From: Geobacillus genomosp. 3
GTDB taxonomy: Bacteria > Bacillota > Bacilli > Bacillales > Anoxybacillaceae
Assembly (NCBI RefSeq): GCF_000445995.2
Contig: NC_022080.4
Span: 2,452,001 to 2,516,000, forward strand
Reading direction: 5' to 3'
DNA length: 64,000 bases
Part shown: positions 48,514-56,670 of the stretch, one piece after another
Layout: each line of letters opens with the position of its first letter
How positions within the stretch are numbered: the stretch's first letter is position 1
Position numbers and translations under genes: made by a program
Notes under the pieces: model-generated
Told to the model about the DNA's origin: nothing
The model's input: the letters and a program-made list of their open reading frames with translations, nothing else
The model's database searches: none

Positions 48514-48610
48514 CGAAATTTCTCCTCTCATCACAACGGAATGTCCGATATTACTATAGCAGAAAACGCGGCAAATGTCAGCCGTAGTCGCCGTTCACTC
48601 ATCGAGACGT

Positions 48611-48631
48611 AAAAAAGGGGCCAATGGCCCC
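48611..48631 (-). terminator. Terminator after coxA
   Basis: GGGGCC (48617-48622) and GGCCCC (48626-48631) pair around AAT, followed by six T on the minus strand. Confidence 0.85.
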
Positions 48632-48641
48632 CCTTGCTCGG

Positions 48642-49379
48642 CTAGCGGGTGTTTCTCGGCCGCTCTTGAATCGTATCACCATCGATGAAAATGGTGCGCA
48701 AATCGCGGCGAATCTCTTCCATACTGATCGGCGCGCCGCGGCGAATGGTGTTGTCAATCGTACGGACGCGGTTGTACATGCTCGGATTGGATGTGACACG
48801 CACCTGTTTGCCGTCGGCATACGGGGCTACCGCTTTGGCGACACGCTCTTCAAGTCGTTCGGGATGACGGGCATCAGTCGCAATGGCAATTAGTGCTTGA
48901 TCGCCGTAAACAACCGTGCGTGCATCATCCACCCCGCCTATTGCTGCGGCGCGGCGTGAGAGCTCCTCAGCCAAACCGCCGTCATAGCTGCGGTAATACG
49001 ACGGATGCGGATCGACATTCAGCGAATGTAAATGCCCGTGGTAGTTGTAGTCGCCGTCACCAAAATCGACGTCTCGCGGAAGAGCCGGAACGTCCGTATC
49101 AAACCGGGTCGCCGCCGGCCCACCGAGACGGCCGTTCTCGGCCAAATAGTCGGCCGCCGGTCCGCGGCGCGCCCACATATAGTTGTTATCGTAGTTGAGC
49201 GCGTTCGTCCCGTAACGACCGTAGCGGAAATCATCGCCCTGTTCCGTCGAGTAATAGCCGATCGGTCTTGCCGCATTGTTGTAGTGCCGGGCTCCTTCAT
49301 CGTTGGCCCCGTAATTGGCACACGAAGCAAGCAACCCGGCGGCCGACAACACACCGATCCATTTGACCGCGTATCTCAA
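48642..49379 (-). CDS. coxA: YhcN/YlaJ-family spore lipoprotein CoxA (YrbB)
   Basis: 245-residue exported protein with a lipobox (LLASC, lipidated Cys20) after a short signal peptide; the middle is rich in Tyr, Asn and Gly, and the C-terminal half carries the YhcN domain (DDARTVVYGDQALIAI, YNRVRTIDNTIRRG). CoxA of B. subtilis sits in the spore cortex/inner membrane region and is found beside safA and yebC, as here. The start is TTG at 49379, seven bases after AAGGGGGG. Confidence 0.85.
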   Translation of the reverse strand: MRYAVKWIGVLSAAGLLASCANYGANDEGARHYNNAARPIGYYSTEQGDDFRYGRYGTNALNYDNNYMWARRGPAADYLAENGRLGGPAATRFDTDVPALPRDVDFGDGDYNYHGHLHSLNVDPHPSYYRSYDGGLAEELSRRAAAIGGVDDARTVVYGDQALIAIATDARHPERLEERVAKAVAPYADGKQVRVTSNPSMYNRVRTIDNTIRRGAPISMEEIRRDLRTIFIDGDTIQERPRNTR

Positions 49380-49410
49380 TGGAAAACCCCCCTTGGTTTC
49401 CTTCGCCCCA

Positions 49411-49429
49411 GGCTGGCATGAAGCCAGCC
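49411..49429. other. Hairpin at the 5' end of the coxA transcript
   Basis: GGCTGG (49411-49416) and CCAGCC (49424-49429) form a short stem with a 7-base loop, without a T-tract. If the proposed promoter is used, it is at the extreme 5' end of the mRNA; otherwise it may weakly end nadE. Confidence 0.4.
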
Positions 49430-49436
49430 TTACAAT

Positions 49437-49466
49437 TAGCTTGCGGAAAAGGCAGGAGGGTTATCG
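49437..49466 (-). promoter_or_regulatory. Candidate sigma-G promoter of coxA
   Basis: CGATA (49466-49462), 18 bases, CAAGCTA (49443-49437) on the minus strand matches GNATR-N18-CANNNTA apart from the first base. It lies between nadE and coxA. Confidence 0.45.
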
Positions 49467-49494
49467 CTGTCAGTTCACACCAACAAGGCGATCG

Positions 49495-50235
49495 CTAAAA
49501 TTTAGGCGGTGCAATGGCCAACTGCCGTTTATGATGCGAACGTTCGTGCAACTGTTCAATAATTTTCCGATCCCGTTCCGGAATGTCTTCTCCTCTCAAG
49601 TATTTATCAATCATTTCGTATGTCGTGCCCATCTCACTTTCATCTGTCTGTCCTTCCCATAATCCGGCGCTCGGCGCTTTCGTGACGATTTCTTCCGGTA
49701 CGCCGAGCAGGCGGGCCATTTCACGCACTTCGCCTTTTGTAAAGTGAATGAGCGGCACTAAATCGACCCCGCCATCGCCGTATTTCGTAAAGTAGCCGGT
49801 ATGCCACTCCGCCGCATTGTCTGTGCCGACAACGAGGTAACCATAGTTGTTGGCGACGGCGTATAACGTCGTCATGCGCAGGCGCGCCCTCGTGTTCGCA
49901 TCGCCGAGCCGCGCTTTTTCTTCATCCCAATCCCCGATCGCTTTCAGCTCAGCTTCTACCACGCCGAACAACGCTTTATGCGCCTCGGTCAAATCGATGA
50001 CGAGATGCTGAATACCGCAACTTTCCACTACTTTGAGCGCATCTTCCATATCCTTCGGATTGCTTTTGCACGGCATGATGAGGCCGAGTGAATGGTCCGG
50101 AAACGCCCGTTTAATCAAATGGGTGACAACAGCGGAGTCGATGCCGCCGCTAACGCCGACTACCGCCCCTTTTAAGCCGGCTGACGCCACTTGCTCCCGC
50201 AGCCATTGCACAAGTTTGTCGATTTTTTCTTGCAT
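49495..50235 (-). CDS. nadE: NH3-dependent NAD+ synthetase
   Basis: Last step of NAD synthesis: amidates deamido-NAD+ with ammonia and ATP. 246 residues, the shorter stand-alone form without a glutaminase domain. The PP-loop GVSGGIDSAVV is near residues 29-39; YLVVGTDNAAEWHTGYFTKYGDGGVDL binds the nicotinate part, and PSAGLWEGQTDESEMGTTYE closes the site. The ATG at 50235 was chosen because the longer frame is not conserved; its site is only AAGGCGG or a more distant GGAG. It lies 35 bases after the kinase-like gene and near nadABC. Confidence 0.94.
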   Translation of the reverse strand: MQEKIDKLVQWLREQVASAGLKGAVVGVSGGIDSAVVTHLIKRAFPDHSLGLIMPCKSNPKDMEDALKVVESCGIQHLVIDLTEAHKALFGVVEAELKAIGDWDEEKARLGDANTRARLRMTTLYAVANNYGYLVVGTDNAAEWHTGYFTKYGDGGVDLVPLIHFTKGEVREMARLLGVPEEIVTKAPSAGLWEGQTDESEMGTTYEMIDKYLRGEDIPERDRKIIEQLHERSHHKRQLAIAPPKF

Positions 50236-50270
50236 CCGCCTTCGACTCCTTTTTCTAAAGATTCCATCCC

Positions 50271-51119
50271 TTATTTTAGCATAGCGCAAAGGCGGCGGAC
50301 AAACCGTTCCCGCTTCTCCCGGTCCAATGCGAGCGGGCGGCGGCGTGCGACCGCCGGCCGCCATTCACGAAATACATCAGCAGGGAACAAAAGTGCATGC
50401 AAAAACCAATGTTTTTCCAGCCAACGTCTAAGCGGAGCAAAGCGGGTGAGCGCCGAATACGACCAATCGAGATGCGGCAAAATACGGTTTGCGTATTGCC
50501 AATAATCAAGCCCGGGCGAGGCGAGCGCAGCCGTGTCGTAGTCGATCATATATACATGGCCAGCAGCAGTACGCAAAAAATTATGGGCCGCTACATCGCC
50601 ATGAATGATGGCAACAGACTCAGCTGCCAATTCTTGAGCATGCTCACGGCACGTTTCCAGGCAGTAATGCGCCCAACGCAGCGTGAACGAGATGTCCTCT
50701 TTTTCCATCACCGTTTCAATGAATGGCAAATGTCGAAAAAACTCGTCGTAACGGCGGCGCCATTTTTCATACAGTTGCACGGACGGCAACCACATGGACG
50801 CCTGCTCGCCGTAGACGATCCTCGCCGTAGCCAAATGGTAGCCATTTAGCACTTGAAGTCCGTCCGATATGTCGGGCTCGTTTGCGAATGAGAGCGGACG
50901 CGCATCGGCTACATATTCCGTCAACAGCCAATACCGTCCCCCGGCGGTGATCACACCTCCATGGCCGATCGGCACAACGGCCGGAGCGGCGAAAAAACCG
51001 GCGCGGCGCAAGGTGCCAAGCAGCCAAGCTTGCCGCCTGGCCGCCGCCAGCGAGCGGTACGCTTTCGCAATGAATGATCCGTGCCAAGTGACGATGGCGA
51101 TGACATGCGGTTTCAGCAT
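50271..51119 (-). CDS. CotS/aminoglycoside-phosphotransferase-like kinase
   Basis: 282-residue protein with a kinase-like fold. The catalytic loop AIIHGDVAAHNFL has the HGDxxxxN pattern and MIDYDTAALASPGLDYWQY follows with the metal-binding Asp, as in CotS, CotI and YutH spore coat proteins and in APH enzymes; a glycine-rich loop is weak. Its substrate is unknown. Position next to safA and coxA points to spore coat work. The start is uncertain: ATG at 51119 after GGCAGG, or the GTG one codon before. It begins 40 bases after the safA terminator. Confidence 0.78.
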   Translation of the reverse strand: MLKPHVIAIVTWHGSFIAKAYRSLAAARRQAWLLGTLRRAGFFAAPAVVPIGHGGVITAGGRYWLLTEYVADARPLSFANEPDISDGLQVLNGYHLATARIVYGEQASMWLPSVQLYEKWRRRYDEFFRHLPFIETVMEKEDISFTLRWAHYCLETCREHAQELAAESVAIIHGDVAAHNFLRTAAGHVYMIDYDTAALASPGLDYWQYANRILPHLDWSYSALTRFAPLRRWLEKHWFLHALLFPADVFREWRPAVARRRPLALDREKRERFVRRLCAMLK

Positions 51120-51161
51120 CACAGCCTGCCGAATAGCAAGACGGCAATGGCGATTAAGAAG

Positions 51162-51190
51162 AAAAAAGAGACGGCGGGCGGCGTCTCTTT
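51162..51190 (-). terminator. Terminator after safA
   Basis: AAAGAGACG (51165-51173) and CGTCTCTTT (51182-51190) pair around an 8-base GC loop; the minus strand runs into six T. Confidence 0.9.
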
Positions 51191-51198
51191 CTGTTTGG

Positions 51199-52866
51199 TT
51201 ACTGCTCCTCGCCATGCCCGCTCTCCTCATCCGGCGGCCCGGCAAACAGACGCGAACGGGCGGCCGGTGGGGCAGGCGATGGTGCGTATCCCGGCGGGCT
51301 TGTCGGGTAAACGACACCAGGCCACGGGATTGCCGGCGCAGCTTGTTGGAGCGCATATCCGTATGGAGTCGGCGGCGCGTACGTCCCGGAAGGCATGTAT
51401 CCTCCATAATATTGGACCGGCGGATATACAGGCATATACCCAAAAGGTGGATACCCGGCTGGCGGCGCGTACACTCCAGGCGGCGCATATCCCGGTGCGG
51501 CGGCAGAACCGGTCTGGGCGAAAGCAGCTCCAGGCGGCGGAGCAAATGGAGCAGCAGTCCCGTGTTCTCCCGGTCCGGGAAGCGGCGGAGACGCTAAAGA
51601 TTCACTGCTGCTTTCGCTAATGCCGGGAAACGGCGCTGAACTGCTTTCCGGGCTTTCCCCGGCTACTGATAAACCCGGCGGCGGGGAATAAGGCGGCATG
51701 GCCGGCAGCGGCGGCATATAAAATCCCGTCCCTGGCAAAATCGGCGTCACCGGCACACACCCTTGGTCAATACCGAACACTGGCGCCGCCGGCGGTGCAA
51801 CCGGAACTGGCGGGATGTTCGGCAACGGCGGCGGGACTTCTTCACTTTCCGCTGCTACATGTTCCGCTTTCAGTTCAGCCGGACTTTCCTCTATCTCCTC
51901 TTTCATCATGCCGGGCAAAATGTTGCTCGGCTTTGGCGGAATCGGCGGCAGATTCGACAACGATTTGGCAAACGAAACGTGAGAAGCCGGAGCGGCCGGC
52001 GGGATCGTATGCGCAAGCGGCGGCGTATAATCTGCCGGTGCCGTCGGGGCCTCGTTCACCGGTACGTTCGGTGCTTCATTGACCGGCACGTTTGGGGTTA
52101 CGTTCACCGGCACGTTCGGTGCTTCATTGACCGGTACGTTCGCCTCCTCCTTCCCTACTGCCTCCGATGTTCCATCCGCCGGCACCTTGGTTGTTTCTTT
52201 CCCCACCACTTTCGGCGCTTCTACCGCCGGCGCCTTAGCTGTTTCTTTCATCGCCGCTTTTGGCGCTTCTACCGCCGGCGCCTTAGCTGTTTCTTTCATC
52301 GCCGCTTTTGGCGCTTCTACCGCCGGCGCCTTGGCTGCTTCTTTCACCGCCGCTTTCGGCGCTTCAGCCGCCGGCGCCTTGGCTGTTTCTTTCTCCACCG
52401 CTTTTGGCGCTTCTACCGCCGGCGCCTTGGCTGTTTCTTTCATCACCGCTTTTGGCGCTTCTACCGCCGGCGCCTTGGCTGTTTCTTTCATCGCCGCTTT
52501 TGGCGCTTCAGCCGCCGGCGCTGCCGGCAACTTATTGGCAGCTGCTGGCGCTTCGTTCACTGGCGCTTCGTTTTCCGGAACGGAGCCGCCGGCTGTGTCA
52601 AGTTCCGTATCAATGTTGAACGAAACGAACGGTTTCGCTTCTGCGTACGGATGTTCTTCCACTTTCGGCTTTTTCGGCGCTACATACATTTTTGATTCTT
52701 TTTTTATTGGCACCCCTGCCGTCGGCACTTTCACTTTCATTCCCGGCATAATCATATCGGGATCACTCAAATGCCCATTTATCTTTTTCAATTGTTCAAA
52801 ATCAACCCCGTATTTTTGGGCAATTTTCCAAAGGGTGTCTCCCTTTTGAACAATATGGATTTTCAC
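51199..52866 (-). CDS. safA: Spore coat assembly protein SafA (LysM domain, repeat-rich)
   Basis: SafA binds the cortex with its LysM domain and organises the inner coat. 555 residues, longer than the roughly 390 of B. subtilis. LysM is at residues 2-48 (IHIVQKGDTLWKIAQKYG, with SDPDMIMPGMKVKVP). Residues 127-238 are seven tandem 16-residue units of the KETAKAPAVEAPKAVM type, and 243-274 are four 8-residue NVPVNEAP units. The C-terminal part is Pro-, Ala-, Gly- and Tyr-rich (for example GYMPVYPPVQYYGGY), like the coat-interacting part of SafA. The start is GTG at 52866, after AGGAGGGG. A sigma-E-like promoter precedes it. Confidence 0.9.
   Translation of the reverse strand: MKIHIVQKGDTLWKIAQKYGVDFEQLKKINGHLSDPDMIMPGMKVKVPTAGVPIKKESKMYVAPKKPKVEEHPYAEAKPFVSFNIDTELDTAGGSVPENEAPVNEAPAAANKLPAAPAAEAPKAAMKETAKAPAVEAPKAVMKETAKAPAVEAPKAVEKETAKAPAAEAPKAAVKEAAKAPAVEAPKAAMKETAKAPAVEAPKAAMKETAKAPAVEAPKVVGKETTKVPADGTSEAVGKEEANVPVNEAPNVPVNVTPNVPVNEAPNVPVNEAPTAPADYTPPLAHTIPPAAPASHVSFAKSLSNLPPIPPKPSNILPGMMKEEIEESPAELKAEHVAAESEEVPPPLPNIPPVPVAPPAAPVFGIDQGCVPVTPILPGTGFYMPPLPAMPPYSPPPGLSVAGESPESSSAPFPGISESSSESLASPPLPGPGEHGTAAPFAPPPGAAFAQTGSAAAPGYAPPGVYAPPAGYPPFGYMPVYPPVQYYGGYMPSGTYAPPTPYGYALQQAAPAIPWPGVVYPTSPPGYAPSPAPPAARSRLFAGPPDEESGHGEEQ
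52045..52140 (-). repeat. Four 24-bp tandem repeats inside safA
   Basis: In-frame copies encoding NVPVNEAP, NVPVNVTP, NVPVNEAP, NVPVNEAP (protein residues 243-274). They lie next to the 48-bp array. Confidence 0.9.
52153..52488 (-). repeat. Seven 48-bp tandem repeats inside safA
   Basis: In-frame copies of 16 codons, consensus KETAKAPAVEAPKAxM, residues 127-238; a partial copy precedes (EAPKAAM) and a decayed one follows (KEEANVPV). Copies differ at a few bases, and 48-bp spacing keeps the reading frame, so copy number can vary without frameshift. Confidence 0.93.
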
Positions 52867-52942
52867 GCCGTTCCCCTCCTAAACCGAGACTGTTTGCACT
52901 CTATCCGACCGATGCTTGTTTCGTGTTATCGTCTTTCAACAC

Positions 52943-52971
52943 AATGTATGACAATGAGTGCCTATTTATGA
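52943..52971 (-). promoter_or_regulatory. Sigma-E promoter of safA
   Basis: TCATAAA (52971-52965), 14 bases, CATACATT (52950-52943) on the minus strand; the -10 is a full match to CATACANT. safA is sigma-E-dependent in B. subtilis. Confidence 0.65.
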
Positions 52972-52972
52972 T

Positions 52973-53018
52973 AAAAAAATCCCCAGCTGGACGGAGGCGG
53001 CCCCGTCTCGCCAGGGAA
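52973..53018 (-). terminator. Terminator after nadA
   Basis: TCCCTGG-GACGG with CCGTCCAG-GGGA (52980-53018) folds into an interrupted stem, followed by seven T on the minus strand (52979-52973). It ends nadB-nadC-nadA. Confidence 0.8.
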
Positions 53019-53023
53019 AGGAA

Positions 53024-54127
53024 CTAGGCAAGTGCAAGCATGCGGTCGAGCGCCCGTTTCGCTTCGAACGCCACTTCGTTTAATACGGTAATGCGGTTGA
53101 CGACGATACCTTCGCTAAGTGATTCTAACGCCCAAACGAAGTGCGGCAAATCGATTCGGTTCATCGTCAAACACGGGCACATATACGGATTTAAAGAAAT
53201 AATTTCCTTGTCCGGATGCTCATACTTTAACCGGTTGACTAGGTTCATTTCCGTCCCGACGGCCCACCGACTGCCGGGCGGGGCGTTGCGAATCGTTTCA
53301 ATAATATATTTCGTCGATCCGGCGTAATCCGCCTGTTGAACGACTTCCCAACTGCATTCCGGATGAACGATAATGTTCATTCCCGGTTTCGTCCGCCGGA
53401 TTTGCTCAATTTGCCGGACGGTAAAGTTTTCATGCACGGAACAATGGCCTTTCCAAAGAATGACTTTCACGTTATCAATCGCACCGGTGCATTGCAACGA
53501 TTCTTCATGCGGATCCCAAACCGCCATCTCGTCAAGGCTGACGCCAAGCGCATAGGCAGTATTTCTGCCCAAATGTTGATCCGGCAAAAAGAAAACCCGC
53601 TCTTTTTGCGAAAAAGCCCACTGAACGATGTTTTTCGCGTTGGACGACGTCACAGTCGCCCCGCCATGGCGGCCGACAAACGCTTTAATCGCCGCTGTCG
53701 AGTTGACGTACACAAGCGGGAGGATCGTTTCGCCAAACCGGTCTGTGAGCGCCGCCCACGCCCGCTCGACTTGGAAAAGATCGGCCATATCGGCCATCGA
53801 ACAGCCGGCGCGCAGATCAGGCAAAATGACCGCTTGTTCCTCACCCGTTAAAATGTCGGCCGTTTCCGCCATAAAATGGACGCCGCAAAACACGATATAC
53901 TCCGCTTCATCGTTTTTTGCCGCCAGCTGGGCTAGTTGAAGCGAATCGCCGGTCGCATCGGCAAACTGAATGACTTCATCTTTTTGGTAATGATGCCCGG
54001 GGATAAACAGGCGGCGTCCAAGCCGTTCTTTTACCGACCGAGCGCGGGCTTCCAGCTCGCTTTTTTCCATTGTTTTGTACCGTTCCGGCATGTCATCAAG
54101 CCGTTTCAACTGCTCAAGTACGTTCAT
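53024..54127 (-). CDS. nadA: Quinolinate synthase A
   Basis: Condenses iminoaspartate with dihydroxyacetone phosphate to quinolinate. 367 residues. The three cluster ligands are Cys109 ([11 protein letters not shown]), Cys229 (KGHCSVHE) and Cys319 (YMCPCLTMN), matching Cys110, Cys230 and Cys320 of B. subtilis, so it needs a 4Fe-4S cluster. The ATG at 54127 follows AGGGGGAG; the ATG at 54145 belongs to the nadC stop overlap. The cluster is presumably supplied by NifS encoded at 56671. Confidence 0.97.
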   Translation of the reverse strand: MNVLEQLKRLDDMPERYKTMEKSELEARARSVKERLGRRLFIPGHHYQKDEVIQFADATGDSLQLAQLAAKNDEAEYIVFCGVHFMAETADILTGEEQAVILPDLRAGCSMADMADLFQVERAWAALTDRFGETILPLVYVNSTAAIKAFVGRHGGATVTSSNAKNIVQWAFSQKERVFFLPDQHLGRNTAYALGVSLDEMAVWDPHEESLQCTGAIDNVKVILWKGHCSVHENFTVRQIEQIRRTKPGMNIIVHPECSWEVVQQADYAGSTKYIIETIRNAPPGSRWAVGTEMNLVNRLKYEHPDKEIISLNPYMCPCLTMNRIDLPHFVWALESLSEGIVVNRITVLNEVAFEAKRALDRMLALA

Positions 54128-54141
54128 GTTTTCTCCCCCTG

Positions 54142-54972
54142 TCATTGTAAATCAAAGCTAATGTCAAGCGCCGCGGCGGAATGGGTTAAAAATCCAAGCG
54201 AAATGTAGTCGACGCCAGTCGCGCCGTACGCTGCTACGTTGGCAAGCGTAATCCCTCCGGACGCTTCGGTGATGATCGGTGTTGGCACGAGCCGGACGAA
54301 CGAACGCACTTCATCCGGCGTCCGGTTGTCAAACATAATGACGTCAGCCCCCGCTTCGACCGCCTCGAGCACCTCGGCTTCCGTTTCCGTTTCCACCTCG
54401 ATTTTCACCATATGGCCGAGCCGCTCCCGCACCGCTTTGACCGCGTTGGTGATCGACCCGCAAAAGGCGATATGGTTGTCTTTAATCATGACACCATCAT
54501 ACAAGCCAAAGCGATGGTTATAGCCACCCCCACACGTGACAGCATACTTTTCAAGCATGCGCAGCCCAGGCGTTGTTTTCCTTGTGTCGCAAATGCGCGT
54601 ATGGCTGCCGGCAAGCAGATCAACCGCTTGGCGCGTGACAGTGGCGATGCCGCTTAAGCGCTGAAGCAAATTTAACATGACGCGCTCGCCGGAAAGAAGC
54701 GGCCTGACCGGTCCGGATACTGCCGCTATCGTTTCGCCGGCTGCGACTCGCTCCCCGTCCTGTTTCATGACCGATACCTCGATGTGCGGATCAAGCAGCC
54801 GATAACCGACGGCAAGGAGACCGACGCCGGCCACGACCCCGTCCGCTTTCGCTGTAAACACGCCCGCTGCGCGTTCGTTAGCCGGGAAGATTGCGTCACT
54901 TGTCACATCACCGTCGCCGATATCTTCAAGAAAAAAGTGTCTCAACAACTGTTCGAGTTTTAACCGATTCAT
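54142..54972 (-). CDS. nadC: Nicotinate-nucleotide pyrophosphorylase (quinolinate phosphoribosyltransferase)
   Basis: Converts quinolinate and PRPP to nicotinate mononucleotide with CO2 release. 276 residues with the type II fold: [14 protein letters not shown] at the start, [23 protein letters not shown], and the barrel end [26 protein letters not shown]. The ATG at 54972 follows AGGGGG. It is the middle gene of the operon, 15 bases from nadA. Confidence 0.97.
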   Translation of the reverse strand: MNRLKLEQLLRHFFLEDIGDGDVTSDAIFPANERAAGVFTAKADGVVAGVGLLAVGYRLLDPHIEVSVMKQDGERVAAGETIAAVSGPVRPLLSGERVMLNLLQRLSGIATVTRQAVDLLAGSHTRICDTRKTTPGLRMLEKYAVTCGGGYNHRFGLYDGVMIKDNHIAFCGSITNAVKAVRERLGHMVKIEVETETEAEVLEAVEAGADVIMFDNRTPDEVRSFVRLVPTPIITEASGGITLANVAAYGATGVDYISLGFLTHSAAALDISFDLQ

Positions 54973-55003
54973 CGCTCAGCCCCCTCTTGGTCTCACTTCC
55001 GCT

Positions 55004-56566
55004 TTATCGCCCGACCGGTGCAGACGCCCACTCTTCTTTTGTCCGCACGAGGCGCCGCCCTTGCCAGTCCGGATGCGGATGCGGAAAATCGCTCCGGTAG
55101 TGGCCGCCGCGGCTTTCTGTGCGGCGAAGCGCCGACGAAGCAACAAGCCAGCCGGCAAGAAGCATATACCCTGTTTCGATCTCCTCAGCAGCCAACGTCT
55201 CAACATCTCCCTCGAGCCAATGCGGCAGGGAAAACTGTTCCAGCCAATCAACCGCCTCACGGAGCCGCTCTCTGTCACGGACGATGCCGACCGATGCGGA
55301 CAATTGCTCACGGATGTGCGCCCGCCCCGGAAGCGGCGGCGCCAAAAGGCAGGGCGGGCGGTCAACCGACCGGTCAGCGCGGCGCCCGGACGTTGGCCAT
55401 CCCGCCTGGCAGTTGATGGCGTCAGCCACGCGGGCGCCAAATACGATCGCCTCAAGCAATGAATTGCTCGCCAACCGGTTGGCGCCGTGCACACCAGTAC
55501 ACGCCGCTTCTCCGATGGCATATAAGCCCGGCACAGTCGTCTGTCCCCATTCATTGACAACAATGCCGCCCATTAAAAAGTGGGCGCCCGGCACAACGGG
55601 AAGGCGGCCGGCTTCAAGGTCAACGCCATGTGCTTCACATAGCGCGGCAATCGTCGGAAAGCGGCGGCGGAAATGAGACACGGCGGAAATATTCAAATAG
55701 ACGCGGACACCGCGTTCCAGTTCCGCAACGATCGCACGGGCGACAACATCACGCGGCGCCAAGTCGCCAAGCGGATGCACGCCGTCCATCACGCGCCGCC
55801 CGTCTTCTGTCTCCAGTACCGCCCCTTCGCCGCGCACCGCTTCCGATACAAGCCCGACCGCTCTTCCCCCGGCAGCCAGCATCGTCGGATGAAATTGGAT
55901 AAACTCCATATCAGCGACCGCCGCCCCGGCGCGATACGCCATGGCGATGCCGTCGCCTGTTGCTGTCAGCGCGTTTGAAGTAAACGTATACAACCCGGCG
56001 CAGCCGCCGGTCGCCAACACGACAGCGGACGCGCGCCATACGGAAACACGACCGTCTTTCCGCATCGTTTTCACCCCGACGCAACGGCCGTCTTCGATCA
56101 ACAAGTCAATCACTTGTTCCTCCTCGACAAGCGGCACACGATCATTCAACTGCTGAAGCAAAAACGAAACAAGCGCCTTGCCCGTTTGGTCGCCGCCAGC
56201 GTGCAAAATGCGCCGGTGGCTATGCCCCCCCTCAAGGCCAAAGCAGGGACGGCCATGTTCATCTGTATCGAACGCCATCCCGGCGTCGATCCATTCTTGC
56301 AGCCGCTTTGGCCCTTCACGCACAAGCAACTCAACCATCCGTGCATCGTTATGATGACAGCCGGCCATCAACGTGTCATGGAAATGAGTGCGCCAATCAT
56401 CACCGGTCGCCAGAGCCGCTGCCACCCCGCCTTGCGCCCGCCATGAGTTGCTGTCGACCCGGTTTTTCTTTGTGAAAATCGTCACATTTTCTTGCGCTCG
56501 CAAGTAATACGCAGCGGTTAAAGCAGCAAGACCGCTGCCGACAATAATGATGCCGTCTTTCCCCAC
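55004..56566 (-). CDS. nadB: L-aspartate oxidase
   Basis: FAD enzyme that oxidises L-aspartate to iminoaspartate for NAD synthesis; 520 residues with this start. FAD-binding IIIVGSGLAALTAAYYL, NSWRAQGGVAAAL, the His-rich HSHRRILHAGGDQTG, and SEAVRGEGAVL and GANRLASNSLLEAIVFG are intact. The longer frame begins at ATG 56602, but GTG at 56566 sits eight bases after AAAGGGGG and gives the family N-terminus. It is transcribed divergently from nifS. Confidence 0.95.
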   Translation of the reverse strand: MGKDGIIIVGSGLAALTAAYYLRAQENVTIFTKKNRVDSNSWRAQGGVAAALATGDDWRTHFHDTLMAGCHHNDARMVELLVREGPKRLQEWIDAGMAFDTDEHGRPCFGLEGGHSHRRILHAGGDQTGKALVSFLLQQLNDRVPLVEEEQVIDLLIEDGRCVGVKTMRKDGRVSVWRASAVVLATGGCAGLYTFTSNALTATGDGIAMAYRAGAAVADMEFIQFHPTMLAAGGRAVGLVSEAVRGEGAVLETEDGRRVMDGVHPLGDLAPRDVVARAIVAELERGVRVYLNISAVSHFRRRFPTIAALCEAHGVDLEAGRLPVVPGAHFLMGGIVVNEWGQTTVPGLYAIGEAACTGVHGANRLASNSLLEAIVFGARVADAINCQAGWPTSGRRADRSVDRPPCLLAPPLPGRAHIREQLSASVGIVRDRERLREAVDWLEQFSLPHWLEGDVETLAAEEIETGYMLLAGWLVASSALRRTESRGGHYRSDFPHPHPDWQGRRLVRTKEEWASAPVGR

Positions 56567-56591
56567 ATCCGGATCCCCCTTTCTTTTCACC

Positions 56592-56645
56592 TGTCTTGAC
56601 ATCTATATTTACACATATTTAAACTAATGACAAGAGGTTTGTCAA
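56592..56645. promoter_or_regulatory. Overlapping divergent promoters and NadR-like operators, nadB / nifS
   Basis: Plus strand: TTGACA (56596-56601), 16 bases, TTTAAA (56618-56623). Minus strand: TTGACA (56645-56640), 16 bases, the same self-complementary TTTAAA. Each -35 is inside a palindrome: TGTCTTGACA (56592-56601) and TGACAA-GAGGT-TTGTCA (56628-56644). The region should be repressed by NadR with nicotinate, as shown for B. subtilis. The -10 is weak, fitting a regulated promoter. Confidence 0.6.
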
Positions 56646-56670
56646 AAAAATACCGAAAAGGCGGGGGACT

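Noticed and set aside
52153..52488. Regular 48-bp repeats considered as a CRISPR array
   Set aside because: Repeats are directly adjacent without unique spacers, stay in frame within safA and encode a clean 16-residue protein repeat; no cas genes are near.
51763..52695. Long plus-strand reading frame rich in Arg and Phe, antisense to safA
   Set aside because: It is the reverse image of the safA repeats, has no ribosome binding site and its composition (runs of RRFWRFYRRR) is that of an antisense frame of a repetitive gene.
56566..56602. nadB start at the ATG 56602
   Set aside because: It would place the start at the operator and nearly at the predicted transcript start (about 56611), leaving no room for a ribosome binding site; GTG at 56566 has one.
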